Source of the DNA: Symsagittifera roscoffensis
Lineage: Eukaryota; Xenacoelomorpha; Acoela; Convolutidae
Assembly (NCBI RefSeq): GCF_963678635.1
Contig: NC_087064.1
Span: forward strand, 62,737,548-62,801,547
Reading direction: 5' to 3'
DNA: 64,000 bases
The position numbers were made by a program, and so were the translations under genes. Positions 33,517 through 44,700 of this stretch are shown here, in pieces (position 1 is the first letter of the stretch; every line of letters begins with the position of its first letter). The notes under the pieces are model-generated. The model ran no database searches. It saw nothing but the letters and a program-made list of their open reading frames with translations, and was not told the origin of the DNA.

Positions 33517-36500
33517 ATGTCAAATACAATTTCAACGGTTGTTTTAAGACGCTTTTCAGCGTTACAGGTTAGTCTTTTGGGCCTCGACCCTTCGACTGAA
33601 GGCGCTGAAAATCCTTCTAATTTTCGTGACTCTGGGGGTCAAAAATCCTATACATGTGTTCACTTGCATCAGTCCTTCCAATATTTATAAACATTTTTTG
33701 ATTTATCTCTGTTTGATATGTGTTCGTTTTTAGGGTGTTTGGCGAAATGGGAAAAGCTTTAAACCGAATTCTACAGCTGCGTCGGGGACTAAACGAGTAG
33801 CATCACCTGGGAAAGCAGCTTTTTTTCTTCGATCTTCGTCCACTTCTTCGTCTTCTGCTGGCAAAATAGTCTCGGATGAGAAGCCGAATTTTGAGGGAAT
33901 CGGGGAGAGCGAGTGGACTTACAAGTTGAATCTGATAGGCAAGGAGTGGGCCAAGAGTATCCCTGTGTACAGAGTATTGGGAGTGGATGGGGATATCAAG
34001 GAGGAGTCTGAGATTCCAAAGGTAGGTGGATTTAATATCAGTGTTCTCTAATTTTTTTTTATTTTCACAAATTGAGCTAAGACTTTTTCAGTTGAGTGAG
34101 AGTGAGGTGGTGGAAATGTACAAGACAATGGTGACGATTAACCAGATGGACAGGGTGCTGTATGACTCACAGAGACAGGGCCGTATCTCGTTCTACATGA
34201 CCAGCTATGGGGAGGAGGCCACCCACGTGGGCAGTGCAGCCGCCCTCAACCTCGATGACGTCATATACGCTCAGTATAGGGAAGTGGGTGAGTAGAGTAT
34301 ACGGGATGCCACTTATCAAGAAAAAGTTATCGATAGTGTAAAATTCAGATACACAGTATAGAATTGCAATACATAAGTTAGTCGAAGACAATGAGTTAGA
34401 GGTCAACCAAAGGTGACAGCCAACTCCGAAGGTTTAACGCCAGTCAGCGCCAGAACTAAGACAGATTGATTGATCGCATTGAAACTAGAAGAATAGAACT
34501 GAAATGGACTGTGAACTAGTTTAATCACTATAACATTCCACTTCTTTTGAAATGGAATGAAAATGAAAAATTAAAGTACTAAAGGAAATTTAGAAATAAT
34601 GACTAGAGTTTTTAGCTGAAGTTTGAGTTTTTTAATAATTGACAATGGTATAACCGAAATTTTGAGGTTTTGACTGCTCTACGGTCTGCCCTCTCCCTGG
34701 ACTACTGCTTTTGAAAGTTTTGAAACACGGCTTTTGGTTAGGCCTTTTTAGCCCATTCTTTACCTTGTTTTCTCCTCCGGGTGTTTAGATGTTGTTTACT
34801 ATAACTGCTCCCATCTTGCTCACCGCCGTTCGCTTTCTCCCGCTTCGCCTTGATGCCGTTTCAAGACCGCGGATTCCTGACTTGAATAAAACACCTATCT
34901 TTGCTTCTTAGCTCGTTTTTGCGTCTGCGTTCGGAATCGCCGCGGATACTCCCGATACTGTTGTCGCATTCCCCGTTCCTTTCTTCTTGCGTTCTTCCGC
35001 CTTCCTTTCGTTCGCTTACTCGGTCGCCGTTTCTTAGTAGCTTGGTCGAACTCTTTTGGCCTCGTTGGCCGTTCCGGTATCTGATCGCTTGCTCTCCCGC
35101 TTTCGTATTAAGTCTGCTAGCTTGATCCACCGGATGGTCGCTGCTTGCTCTTCTGTCCACATGTGAGATTGTTTCGGGGGCTCTTATGGTCTCCCGTTTA
35201 GGCGTTCTCTTCGCTGATAACGGTATATCGTCATCGGATTCAGATTGATCTTCGTGATCAATTCTTCTACCCGATCTCGTTGGGTAGCTGCTGCTCGGAG
35301 CCGTATTTTGGGTTTTCGGGCTCGTCCGTTTTTCAGCCTTAATCTTAGGTCTTTCTTCCTGTGGTGTAGGTGAAGCATTTATGGCTCCGGGGATCTTTTC
35401 TTAGGGGGTCGTGATTTTCCGCAGCGCCACTCCCGATTTCCTAAGAAACTTTGACTCATTTTAACCGTATGCGCACTGCGCGCCTCTTTTGCTGACTTTA
35501 ATAATGTAATATAGCTGTTCAGGTTTCGCCCGACTTTTGCAAAAATAATCTCCGCTGGCAATGTTGACGCTGATGGTCCCGCTTTTTTCATGAACGACGG
35601 CTCTACCTCCTGCTTACTCGGCTGCTCTTCCACCAGTCGTGCTGGATGGTACTTTTTCCTGGTATCGTTGTCAGTATCAGATCTGATCCCCCAGTTAGTG
35701 TCTGCCGGGTGCGGCATTCTTGGCGTGACTGGGTCTCGTTCATCTAAACAAGCATATTTTGAACGTATTACTTTAGATCAATTTAGGTTATTCAGTATTG
35801 CTTTAATTGTGAGGGTTCTAAGCACCCTATTTGCCTCCCGAACACGATGAGCCTCGAATGGTGTTTTCAAGACTAGCGTTATTTGAAAATCTTAGAGCTG
35901 CGATGGCCCTTTCGAGCATCTTCTCCAAGGGTTCAGATTTTTCTTTTCGAGCGTAAGTTAGTACTGAGTTCTTCAGGATGCCGATTGTTCGGTCGATGCA
36001 CCCCGTTGCTCGGTGATTATTCACCCGTGATTGAAGTATCTCGAGTCCTTCCCCATTACAAAAACGTTAAACATTGGATCTTTGGACTTGAAATTTGTCG
36101 CTTGGTCGACATGAATTCGTCGGGGTAGGCCGTTGGTGCTAATGTATGTTTTCAGGAACTTAAGAAATTTGTCAGACCGATTTGAACTACATACCATGGC
36201 CGAAGGTCATCTCGAAAAACGGTCGACCGCTACAAGAACATACTTTTTAGACTCATATAGGTAATTGATTGCCCCCCAGAAATCTAGATGTACCGGTTCA
36301 TTCGGTTCTCTTGGTTCGTGTATTTTTTCCACGCTCCCATTGCAGCACATATTTTTCAAGTACTCACCAGCTAGGGTGCACTCTCGAAAATTATCTGCTG
36401 TTTATGCTATATTGCGGTAAATGTACTGTACCAGATATCTTTGGCGGTCTCATACATGTTGCACTTCCCGTGATGGTAGAATGTAATCTATTGTTCACAG

Positions 36501-38713
36501 CTGCGTGTAACGAATTCGGAATCACCAACTTTTTTGTCCATCCAGAGGCATCTATTTCTCAGGTGAAAGTCTTGAGTGTACTGAGAGTAAATAGTCCAGC
36601 GGGCCTTGGTTTTTGACTGGATATTATTATTGTTGAAAAAACAATTTTTCCACAAGGGAAGGGCATGAAAACCGTTTTTGTAACCCTGGTTAAAAATTGA
36701 ATCCATTTTTTGGCTATTTTTCCGGGCTGGGTAATGTTGCCTCACCCTCAAGCAAAGAGCGCCGATCGTGTTGGGTCTCGAACATCCGATTTTTCGATTG
36801 AGAGGCGGAGACCTCACCACTTCACCGCCGCTTTCCTTTGTATCCCCTTCATTCTGGGTCAATATGAGTTCGTTCCTTCAAAAAACGAGTTTCTCTTAAA
36901 CTGATTTTGTCTGTTTTTTTGTGCTCACGGATTCCAGGTTGTTATTGTTTAAGGCGTGTTGTTGTGGCGTGGCTATTCATTGGAGAGTGCGATGAACCAG
37001 TGCTTTGGCAACTGCATGGACCCTGGGAAGGGGAAGCAGATGCCAGTGCACTACGGGGCCCCAGAGCTCAACTTTGTCACCATCTCCTCCACACTTGCCA
37101 CCCAGATGCCACAGGGTTAGTTTTGATTTGTAAAATACTTTAAAAACGGATTGATTATGTTGAGGCAAATAAGTGTTACGTTTCATGGAATTCGATATTG
37201 AGTATAATTTTGTTAAACAGAAGTATAATTTTGTCAAAGCGAAGAATTTAGTTTGTTGAGGATTTTTGTAACCTTTTTGATAGTTCAGAACAAAATTCCA
37301 CGATATGAATGCAATTGGAAAGTAGAGATAAAATAGCAAGTATTGATTTGCTTTGGTTTTAGTAAGTTTTGTATAATCATAGAAGCGATTTCAGCCGTGG
37401 GTCACGCGTATGCCCTCAAACAAAAGGCACCCGGTACCATTGTCACGTGTTATTTCGGGGAGGGGTCGACGAGTGAGGGCGACGCACATGCTGCATTCAA
37501 TTTTGCCAGCATCCTCAAGTGTCCAGTGATATTCTTCTGTCGCAATAATGGCTATGCAATTTCGACTCCGACCAAGGACCAGTATGCGGGCGATGGGGTT
37601 GCATGTAGAGGAGCGGGTTACGGGATGCCAGTGATAAGAGTAGATGGCAATGACATATTTGCAGTCTACAATGCGACTGCGGCCGCCAAGCGACTCTGTA
37701 TTTCAGACAACACGCCGGTGCTAATAGAAGCAATGACTTACAGGTTAGCTTTCCTTTGTATTCATGCTGATCTAATCGTTTGATTATAGTTCCCTCTCTT
37801 GCGGTGTTTGTCTATTATTGTTGATTCTGATTTTTTTTGTCGGTGGGAACTTCACTGAGTTTTAGAAGCTCAAAGTGTGGTCATCTTACAAATTACAGAA
37901 ACGTTTTTCTCATGTTATTTGCGGTGAAAAAAGACAAACGACGGTAAATTACTATTGTTTTTTGATGGCTTATTATCTAATTCTCTAGTTCGTTTTTGAT
38001 TGGATCATTTGAATGAATGAGAATCATTCATGTACTTGCAGAGTGGGTCACCATTCGACTAGTGACGACTGGACAGCATACAGATCTACGGAGGAGGTGT
38101 CCTACTGGAACGAGATAGATCACCCCATCTACCGGCTGAGGAAGTACATGGACTCAAAGGGAATGTGGGACGATCAACAGGAGGAACAGTTCGTCAAAGC
38201 CCTCCGACAGAAGGTACGTCACATTAATCATAACAAATTGTTTTCAGCTATTTGTCTTTATTAGCAAAGTATTCTGCGCGCGAAAGAAAACACCATATTC
38301 TCGTCAAATATTAGAGATTGTTTCACGTCAAAAGGGTTTAATCTAATCAATTAAATGTGATTTTTTTCTAAAGTTATAGATAATATCGAGATACACTCTG
38401 CAAGGTATACTCTTAGTTATCAGCTAAGGTGGTGCATTTTGAATTATATTTTGATTTATTGACAGATTTTTGCTACTTCGGCAGTGATTTTCATTGATTG
38501 AAATTAAAGTTTTGTTGTCAGATCATGCAATCATTCCGCAAAGCAGAATCTTTCAAGAAGCCAGATCCCCTTGAAACTCTAGGAGACGTTTATGCAGAGA
38601 AAACGAAATCTCTGAAAGAGGAAACGGAAAAACTCAGAAATCACTTGAAGAATTACGGAGACAAATATAACTTGGATCAGTTTGAACCAATTGGAAGCAG
38701 TAATCCGCAATAA
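33517..38713 (+). CDS. BCKDHA: Branched-chain 2-oxoacid dehydrogenase E1 subunit alpha, mitochondrial (complete, 7 exons, 469 aa)
   Basis: Exons: 33517-33567, 33734-34021, 34092-34287, 36954-37115, 37395-37743, 38042-38213 and 38522-38713 (TAA). All junctions are GT/AG and keep phase, giving 469 aa (human about 445). With the beta subunit it forms the ThDP-dependent E1 that decarboxylates Leu/Ile/Val 2-oxoacids in the mitochondrial matrix. Residues 1-17 (Arg-bearing, no acids) plus the Ser/Arg-rich exon 2 start resemble a targeting sequence. Family motifs: [26 protein letters not shown], the ThDP/Mg motif from [12 protein letters not shown] to CRNNGYAIS, and [14 protein letters not shown]. 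The phosphorylation loop is [14 protein letters not shown]; Ser354 matches the regulatory BCKDK site. Intron 3 (2,666 bp) carries transposon debris. The call is firm. Confidence 0.97.
34870..36640 (-). pseudogene. Decayed Ty3/gypsy-type integrase fragment in BCKDHA intron 3
   Basis: Minus-strand fragments in several frames follow the integrase order. First come a degraded zinc-binding region (about 36640-36340) and [20 protein letters not shown] with VLVAVDRF (first catalytic Asp, near 36300-36220). A DQATNFKS-like second Asp region lies near 36100. [18 protein letters not shown] follows (Glu region, but Asp in its place; near 36020), then a C-terminal remnant to about 34870. Stops and frameshifts show it is inactive. 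It differs from the 1-2582 integrase in sequence, so it is another family. Confidence 0.72.
36730..36850 (-). mobile_element. tRNA-derived SINE head in BCKDHA intron 3
   Basis: On the minus strand, GGCGGTGAAGTGGTGAGG (A-box-like) is followed about 35 nt later by GGATGTTCGAGACCCAA (B-box GTTCGAGAC). This is the pol III promoter layout of tRNA-derived SINEs. Acceptor-stem pairing is poor, so it is not a functional tRNA gene. Confidence 0.55.
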
Positions 38714-39006
38714 TCTGACAAACCTTATTCTTTAGTTGTTTATTTAGTTATTTATTTTATCAAGATCTACATGATAGGTACTCTAGTTACTAAATTATTC
38801 CGCTTTTTGCAGATTCAAATTTGTACCCCTTAATTTTTTGAAAAGCTCGCAAATGTAAAATGCAAATGATTTTACGAGAAGTCATCAAATCAGCAAAGTT
38901 ATTGGCTCTGGATTAGAAAATCAAAGTAACCCAAACGATTTCAGGCCAAAGTTATGATCTAAGGAGCAGTTTTAATAATGAAGGAAGCATAAGTTCTGCT
39001 TTAACC
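38714..39006. other. BCKDHA-ZFAND1 intergenic spacer (293 bp)
   Basis: This short spacer must contain the BCKDHA 3' UTR and the ZFAND1 5' UTR/promoter. No canonical AATAAA and no TATA box were seen. Confidence 0.5.
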
Positions 39007-39750
39007 ATGGAGTTGCCACAGGTTGGTAATTTTTGTGCTATTTGCGGGTCATTAGATTTCGTGCCTTTCACGTGCCCTCATTGCGAAAAGCAGCTATGCG
39101 GTGACCATGCTTCAATGCCCAAACACAACTGTGAAAAGTTCACCCCAGAAATTACTGCAGATGAGAACTCCAGTATGGTACCGGTGGTTCAGTGTTCATT
39201 TTGTTCCAAGAAGGAGAATTTTGAAATAAAATGCAACGAATGTGGCTTTCCATTTTGCGTCTCACATCGTCACGCAGAAAGTCATTCTTGCAAAGTCTTA
39301 GAATTTAGAAACAGACTGCAAAACAAATCAAAAACTGGTACGTCATTGTCTTCAAAAAGTGAAAATAAAATTGAGTCCAAGATTGAAAAAGTTCCAGCAA
39401 AAGTACCCAAAAGTGCTAAAAATGAAGCTTTGGCAAAGAAAATTGCTTTGATGAAGTTGAAACAAACTGCGAGAGGTGACACAAAAGTAGCTGCCGAAGA
39501 AAGATTGTATTTCAATGTGGTTCTTCCAAATGGACAAACTGAACCTTTCTTTTTCAATAGAAGACTTCAGATCGGGAGAATAATTGACATTCTTTGCTTG
39601 AAGTTTTCTCTGCAGCTGAAGAATAGTGATAATCAGAAGTTAGGAATATTGGATTCTGAGAAAAATTGTGTAATTGATCCTTCTAGTGAACTATCTGAAC
39701 ACGAGCACTTGAATTGCTGTAATTTAGAATTAAAATATTTTGCAGTTTAA
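39007..39750 (+). CDS. ZFAND1: AN1-type zinc finger protein 1 (ZFAND1-like), single exon, 247 aa
   Basis: Two AN1 zinc fingers sit at the N-terminus. The first has ligands C10, C13, C23, C26, C31, H34, H40 and C42. The second has C63, C66, C76, C79, C84, H87, H93 and C95. A Lys/Ser-rich linker (about 100-150) follows, then a C-terminal ubiquitin-like region (about 155-247, starting near ERLYFNVVLPNG). This matches ZFAND1/yeast Cuz1 in architecture and length (human 268 aa). That family links p97/Cdc48 and the proteasome and helps clear arsenite-induced stress granules. The start codon has good context (accATGG) and an upstream stop. There is no intron, unlike the neighbouring genes. Confidence 0.9.
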   Translation: MELPQVGNFCAICGSLDFVPFTCPHCEKQLCGDHASMPKHNCEKFTPEITADENSSMVPVVQCSFCSKKENFEIKCNECGFPFCVSHRHAESHSCKVLEFRNRLQNKSKTGTSLSSKSENKIESKIEKVPAKVPKSAKNEALAKKIALMKLKQTARGDTKVAAEERLYFNVVLPNGQTEPFFFNRRLQIGRIIDILCLKFSLQLKNSDNQKLGILDSEKNCVIDPSSELSEHEHLNCCNLELKYFAV

Positions 39751-41750
39751 GTGTAATTGTAAAAAGATTTTTAGTTATTGTGTTTGAAAAACTTTCGGTC
39801 ACCTCAGTTGAAAACTCATTTTTTTAATATGCAACTATGCGAGTGCTTCTTTGCGAGGATAGTTCATCGCCATAATTATGAGGATAATTCAGGGAGATCA
39901 GAGACAAACGAGCATTTGAGCGTTTTGCGGCAAGCCTCCATTTTTCCTCTTGATCCTTTTGTGCATTTATTTTTTCTATTGGTCAGGTTCTACCAAAATG
40001 GTTCTTCGTTTTAATGGAGAGCACTAACTTATATCTCCGATTTCGTAAAATTTTTTCGGAGATTAAGGCTTTAAATCAAAGACAAAAATCAGTTATACGA
40101 ATCTACCTGCACAAGCGGCTATGCCCTGCGTTTTGAAAAAAAAATGTGGCCTAAGAAATGTATTTATTTTTTCAAAATGTATGTGCTGATTCTCAGTGTC
40201 ATAGTTCATTAAAACTAACAAGATACTTGGATTTTTCTGCGTACTCTGTTTTACCCTGTTTTTTTTTTGTTGAGAGGTTGATACGGACTTAAAAGATATT
40301 AAGGTTAAATCTAAAAAACAGGGTGCGAAAGTCTTCAATCCAAAAATCAGGGTGTGGAAAGTAGAGGCTACTCTCATGGTTAAGTTGAGAAAAGTTTTTG
40401 GATTTAGGAAAAGTCAAATTTTTGAGCCTTTGATCGATTTGTGGAATTTTCTTGTTTTTTTTTCGAAAACTACCCGTCGAATCTAAAGTAAGACTTCAAC
40501 TGAAAGAGCGAGTTGTAGGCAGTGGATTTAATATTTCAGGTTTCCCAGCAAAAAAAAAGCCCATAAGAATTAGTTCTCGAAATTCAAAGAACTTAAAGGT
40601 GATACTTTTTTCACTTTGAAGTTTGAGATTCTTGTCCCACTGTTTGCTGGCTATGTTTATTGAATGTGAATGAAAGAAGTCAAGATATCTTTGTAGTTCC
40701 TCTAAATTTGTTCACGCATAAATTCGATGTTAATTAATGATCAATTCAAAGTGTTATTTGTCGAATAAAAGAAATAGGTTCTCGGATAGGAATAATGCAA
40801 ACAACGCGAAAGAGGTTTTTTTTAAAAGGAATTTTATTTTTTAGATTTTTCAGCGGAAAAAAATTGTTTTTCAAACTGAAATATTACTGTATCCACTTTT
40901 TTTCTCTAGTGAAATATTACGGTATCCACGTTTTTTCTAAACTAAGGCTCAAATAAAAGTGCGAAATTATTTTGTGGCCGTTCTGCATTATTATATCTGA
41001 TTTAATTTTGCTGCATAGCATTATATCTTTCATATCTGATTTATTGGTGGTTTGTTCCAATTTGATAAGAAAAATGGTCCGATGAAAATATATGGGATTT
41101 GGTTTTGTTATCATTTTTTCAAACATAGTCTTAATAAAGGCCAAGGGATTTTTTTTGCTCTTCCTGTTTAGAGAGCTCCATGCATAAACGTCTACGCTTA
41201 AGTTTTTTGTAGAAAAGAAGTTATGGTCATAAAAACTGTCCAAGTTGGAAAGTTTTACTGATATTTCTAATGAGTTTTTTTTTCAAATTACTCTGCTCAA
41301 TATAAATTGTGCGAACTACTTTCTGTGCTTGCGGATTCGATCTATCTTTTTGAACAAACAATACTTATGGCCAAAGAGAAGGTTCAAGTTTGAAATTTCA
41401 CCGTTTTTGTGGAAAATTTTGGACTTTTCTTGGAAACTACATTGCCAACACGTGTAGTAGATTTTTTTCTCTTCAGAAGCAGCTACCTGCTAAATTTTTG
41501 TTGAAATTAATTTTGGCTTGGAAAAAGTCAGTTTTTAGAAGTCGATCAATGCAGCTCAGACTTATATATAGATCATTATCATATTTTTTTTGTTTTCAGG
41601 AAAAGTCCTAAATTTTGTTCATGCTCTAATTTACCTTTTGCGCAGTTTGGCTTTTAATTGTTTTTTAAGTTTAGCTCATTTCCTTTGTTAAAAGGAAGGC
41701 AAACTACGCTATGAAACAAAAACAGTGTGAAGGTAAAAAACATGATCGAC
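39751..41750. other. Noncoding region with copies of the TTTTCGAGAAAA repeat family
   Basis: No gene is supported. Units related to 27900-29090 lie near 40380-40560 ('aaaagtcaaatttttgagcctttgatcgatt...ttcgaaaactacc') and 41330-41480 ('tttggacttttcttggaaactacattgccaa'). Near 41690 is a copy of the GGAAGGCAA(G/A)CTACGCT dispersed repeat, and the 1.4-kb satellite begins right after it. A duplicated GTGAAATATTAC(T/G)GTATCCAC phrase lies near 40885-40930. Confidence 0.5.
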
Positions 41751-44700
41751 TAGTTGATTTAATTTCCTGTTATTTGAATATTCTGTCTGCTAAAATTAAT
41801 TTTTAAGCATTTAAAGTTACCATTTGAATCTGGTTTTCAAGGCCGAATTTTTTGCCTTTCTGCTTTTTTATTTTTATGAGCTCTATTTAGCCGTTTTTTT
41901 TTCGCGTCTAAGGAAAATGAAGCTTAGTCTCTGTTAAACATGTAGTTTCATTCATTGGAAGAGGCAGCAATTTTTCAGATCAAAGTTTTTCTTCTGCCAT
42001 CGTAATTTTTGCCTCATTTGAAATACTCCGAAAATAATTCAGAGTCATCAAAACGTTTCCAGAATGCTATAGCATTTGTTACAACAATAAATATATTTTC
42101 GATCAACTTAACTTTTAGAAAAAAGAATTTGGAAAAAAGCCTTACTGAATTCAGAAAAAGTCCATAATTTGAAATATTGACCGTGTTCTTTGGAAATTTG
42201 GTGGATTTTCGAGAGGTACACTGCAAAACCTAAAATTAAGGGTTTATTTCAAAGTAATTTTAGCCTCCTCTGAAAAAGCGAGTAGAATAAGCTTAGAGCT
42301 AATTCCGTTCTGAGTAGAAAAACCACTATGCTCTTTTGCAAAGTTCTTTTTTCGAATTTTTGAAAGTCACGCTTTTCCTTCGAATCATTACGATATACTA
42401 TTGAATTCTGATATCAAGTAATTAATTAAAGATGTTTTAATTATTCAGAAATGTTTTCATCTCATCTGCTAAAAGCGTGTTCTCCGCAATTTTGATAGGT
42501 ATTAGCTATGGACTTGGTAAATGGCCAAGTCACGACATTTTGACACTTTGAAAATTACGCATTACCGTTCACATCAAGTTCATTTTTACAATAGCCAACT
42601 TGCGAGCCTTAGTGTAATAGTACAGACCTTCTCGTTTTCTAATCTAATTCGCAAATAAAATTGTTCATTCATTTGGTGGCCCTTTTGATGTAATGACGAT
42701 CTGTAGCATAGGCAGTTTCATAGTATCTATTATCTGCCTCATTTATAGCTAGTGTTTGTAATTTATTGAGAGTCCGGGGCTGAGTGGTTAGTGCATGAGA
42801 ATCATAATCTCTAGGTCGCAGATCGAATCTCAGACGTAGCGGAACGCAAACTATTACGAATCTTTTTTCTAATTTTTCTTTTTGCACTTCATAGAAGTGC
42901 TTTTGTCGTGTTCTCACTAGTGTTTGCGAAGCGCAGCTTCGTTTCTGTGTAAAAAATTATTGTCAAACAGGTACCTCCAGCTTAAGTGGGGCCTTTAATT
43001 TTAAACAACTGCTGAGCGACCATTGCGCAAACGACAAGACGTGATTATGAGTGTACGATTCCGGCACGTTTTAGAGTACCTTTTTCCTTTTTCACTTTTT
43101 GGCCTTTTTAAAGCTATTTTGCTTTTTTCTACTGATATGAACCAAATGGAAATGAGGCTACCTAGTTGATTTAATTTCCTGTTATTTGAATATTCTGTCT
43201 GCTAAAATTAATTTTTAAGCATTTAAAGTTACCATTTGAATCTGGTTTTCAAGGCCGAATTTTTTGCCTTTCTGCTTTTTTATTTTTATGAGCTCTATTT
43301 AGCCGTTTTTTTTTCGCGTCTAAGGAAAATGAAGCTTAGTCTCTGTTAAACATGTAGTTTCAATCATTGGAAGAGGCAGCAATTTTTCAGATCAAAGTTT
43401 TTCTTTTGCCATCGTAATTTTTGCCTCATTTGAAATACTCCGAAAATAATTCAGAGTCATCAAAACGTTTCCAGAATGCTATAGCATTTGTTACAACAAT
43501 AAATATATTTTCGATCAACTTAACTTTTAGAAAAAAGAATTTGGAAAAAAGCCTTACTGAATTTAGAAAAAGTCCATAATTTGAAATATTGACCGTGTTC
43601 TTTGGAAATTTGGTGGATTTTCGAGAGGTACACTGCAAAACCTAAAATTAAGGGTTTATTTCAAAGTAATTTTAGCCTCCTCTGAAAAAGCGAGTAGAAT
43701 AAGCTTAGAGCTAATTCCGTTCTGAGTAGAAAAACCACTATGCTCTTTTGCAAAGTTCTTTTTTCGAATTTTTGAAAGTCACGCTTTTCCTTCGAATCAT
43801 TACGATATACTATTGAATTCTGATATCAAGTAATTAATTAAAGATGTTTTAATTATTCAGAAATGTTTTCATCTCATCTGCTAAAAGCGTGTTCTCCGCA
43901 ATTTTGATAGGTATTAGCTATGGACTTGGTAAATGGCCAAGTCACGACATTTTGACACTTTGAAAATTACGCATTACCGTTCACATCAAGTTCATTTTTA
44001 CAATAGCCAACTTGCGAGCCTTAGTGTAATAGTACAGACCTTCTCGTTTTCTAATCTAATTCGCAAATAAAATTGTTCATTCATTTGGTGGCCCTTTTGA
44101 TGTAATGACGATCTGTAGCATAGGCAGTTTCATAGTATCTATTATCTGCCTCATTTATAGCTAGTGTTTGTAATTTATTGAGAGTCCGGGGCTGAGTGGT
44201 TAGTGCATGAGAATCATAATCTCTAGGTCGCAGATCGAATCTCAGACGTAGCGGAACGCAAACTATTACGAATCTTTTTTCTAATTTTTCTTTTTGCACT
44301 TCATAGAAGTGCTTTTGTCGTGTTCTCACTAGTGTTTGCGAAGCGCAGCTTCGTTTCTGTGTAAAAAATTATTGTCAAACAGGTACCTCCAGCTTAAGTG
44401 GGGCCTTTAATTTTAAACAACTGCTGAGCGACCATTGCGCAAACGACAAGACGTGATTATGAGTGTACGATTCCGGCACGTTTTAGAGTACCTTTTTCCT
44501 TTTTCACTTTTTGGCCTTTTTAAAGCTATTTTGCTTTTTTCTACTGATATGAACCAAATGGAAATGAGGCTACCTAGTTGATTTAATTTCCTGTTATTTG
44601 AATATTCTGTCTGCTAAAATTAATTTTTAAGCATTTAAAGTTACCATTTGAATCTGGTTTTCAAGGCCGAATTTTTTGCCTTTCTGCTTTTTTATTTTTA

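Noticed and set aside
36269-36862. 115-124-aa ORFs in BCKDHA intron 3
   Set aside because: They lie over the decayed integrase and SINE in non-homologous frames.
42768-42842. Functional tRNA-Met gene (CAT anticodon-like arm)
   Set aside because: The acceptor stem does not pair and the T-stem has mismatches; the 3' continuation is a SINE tail.
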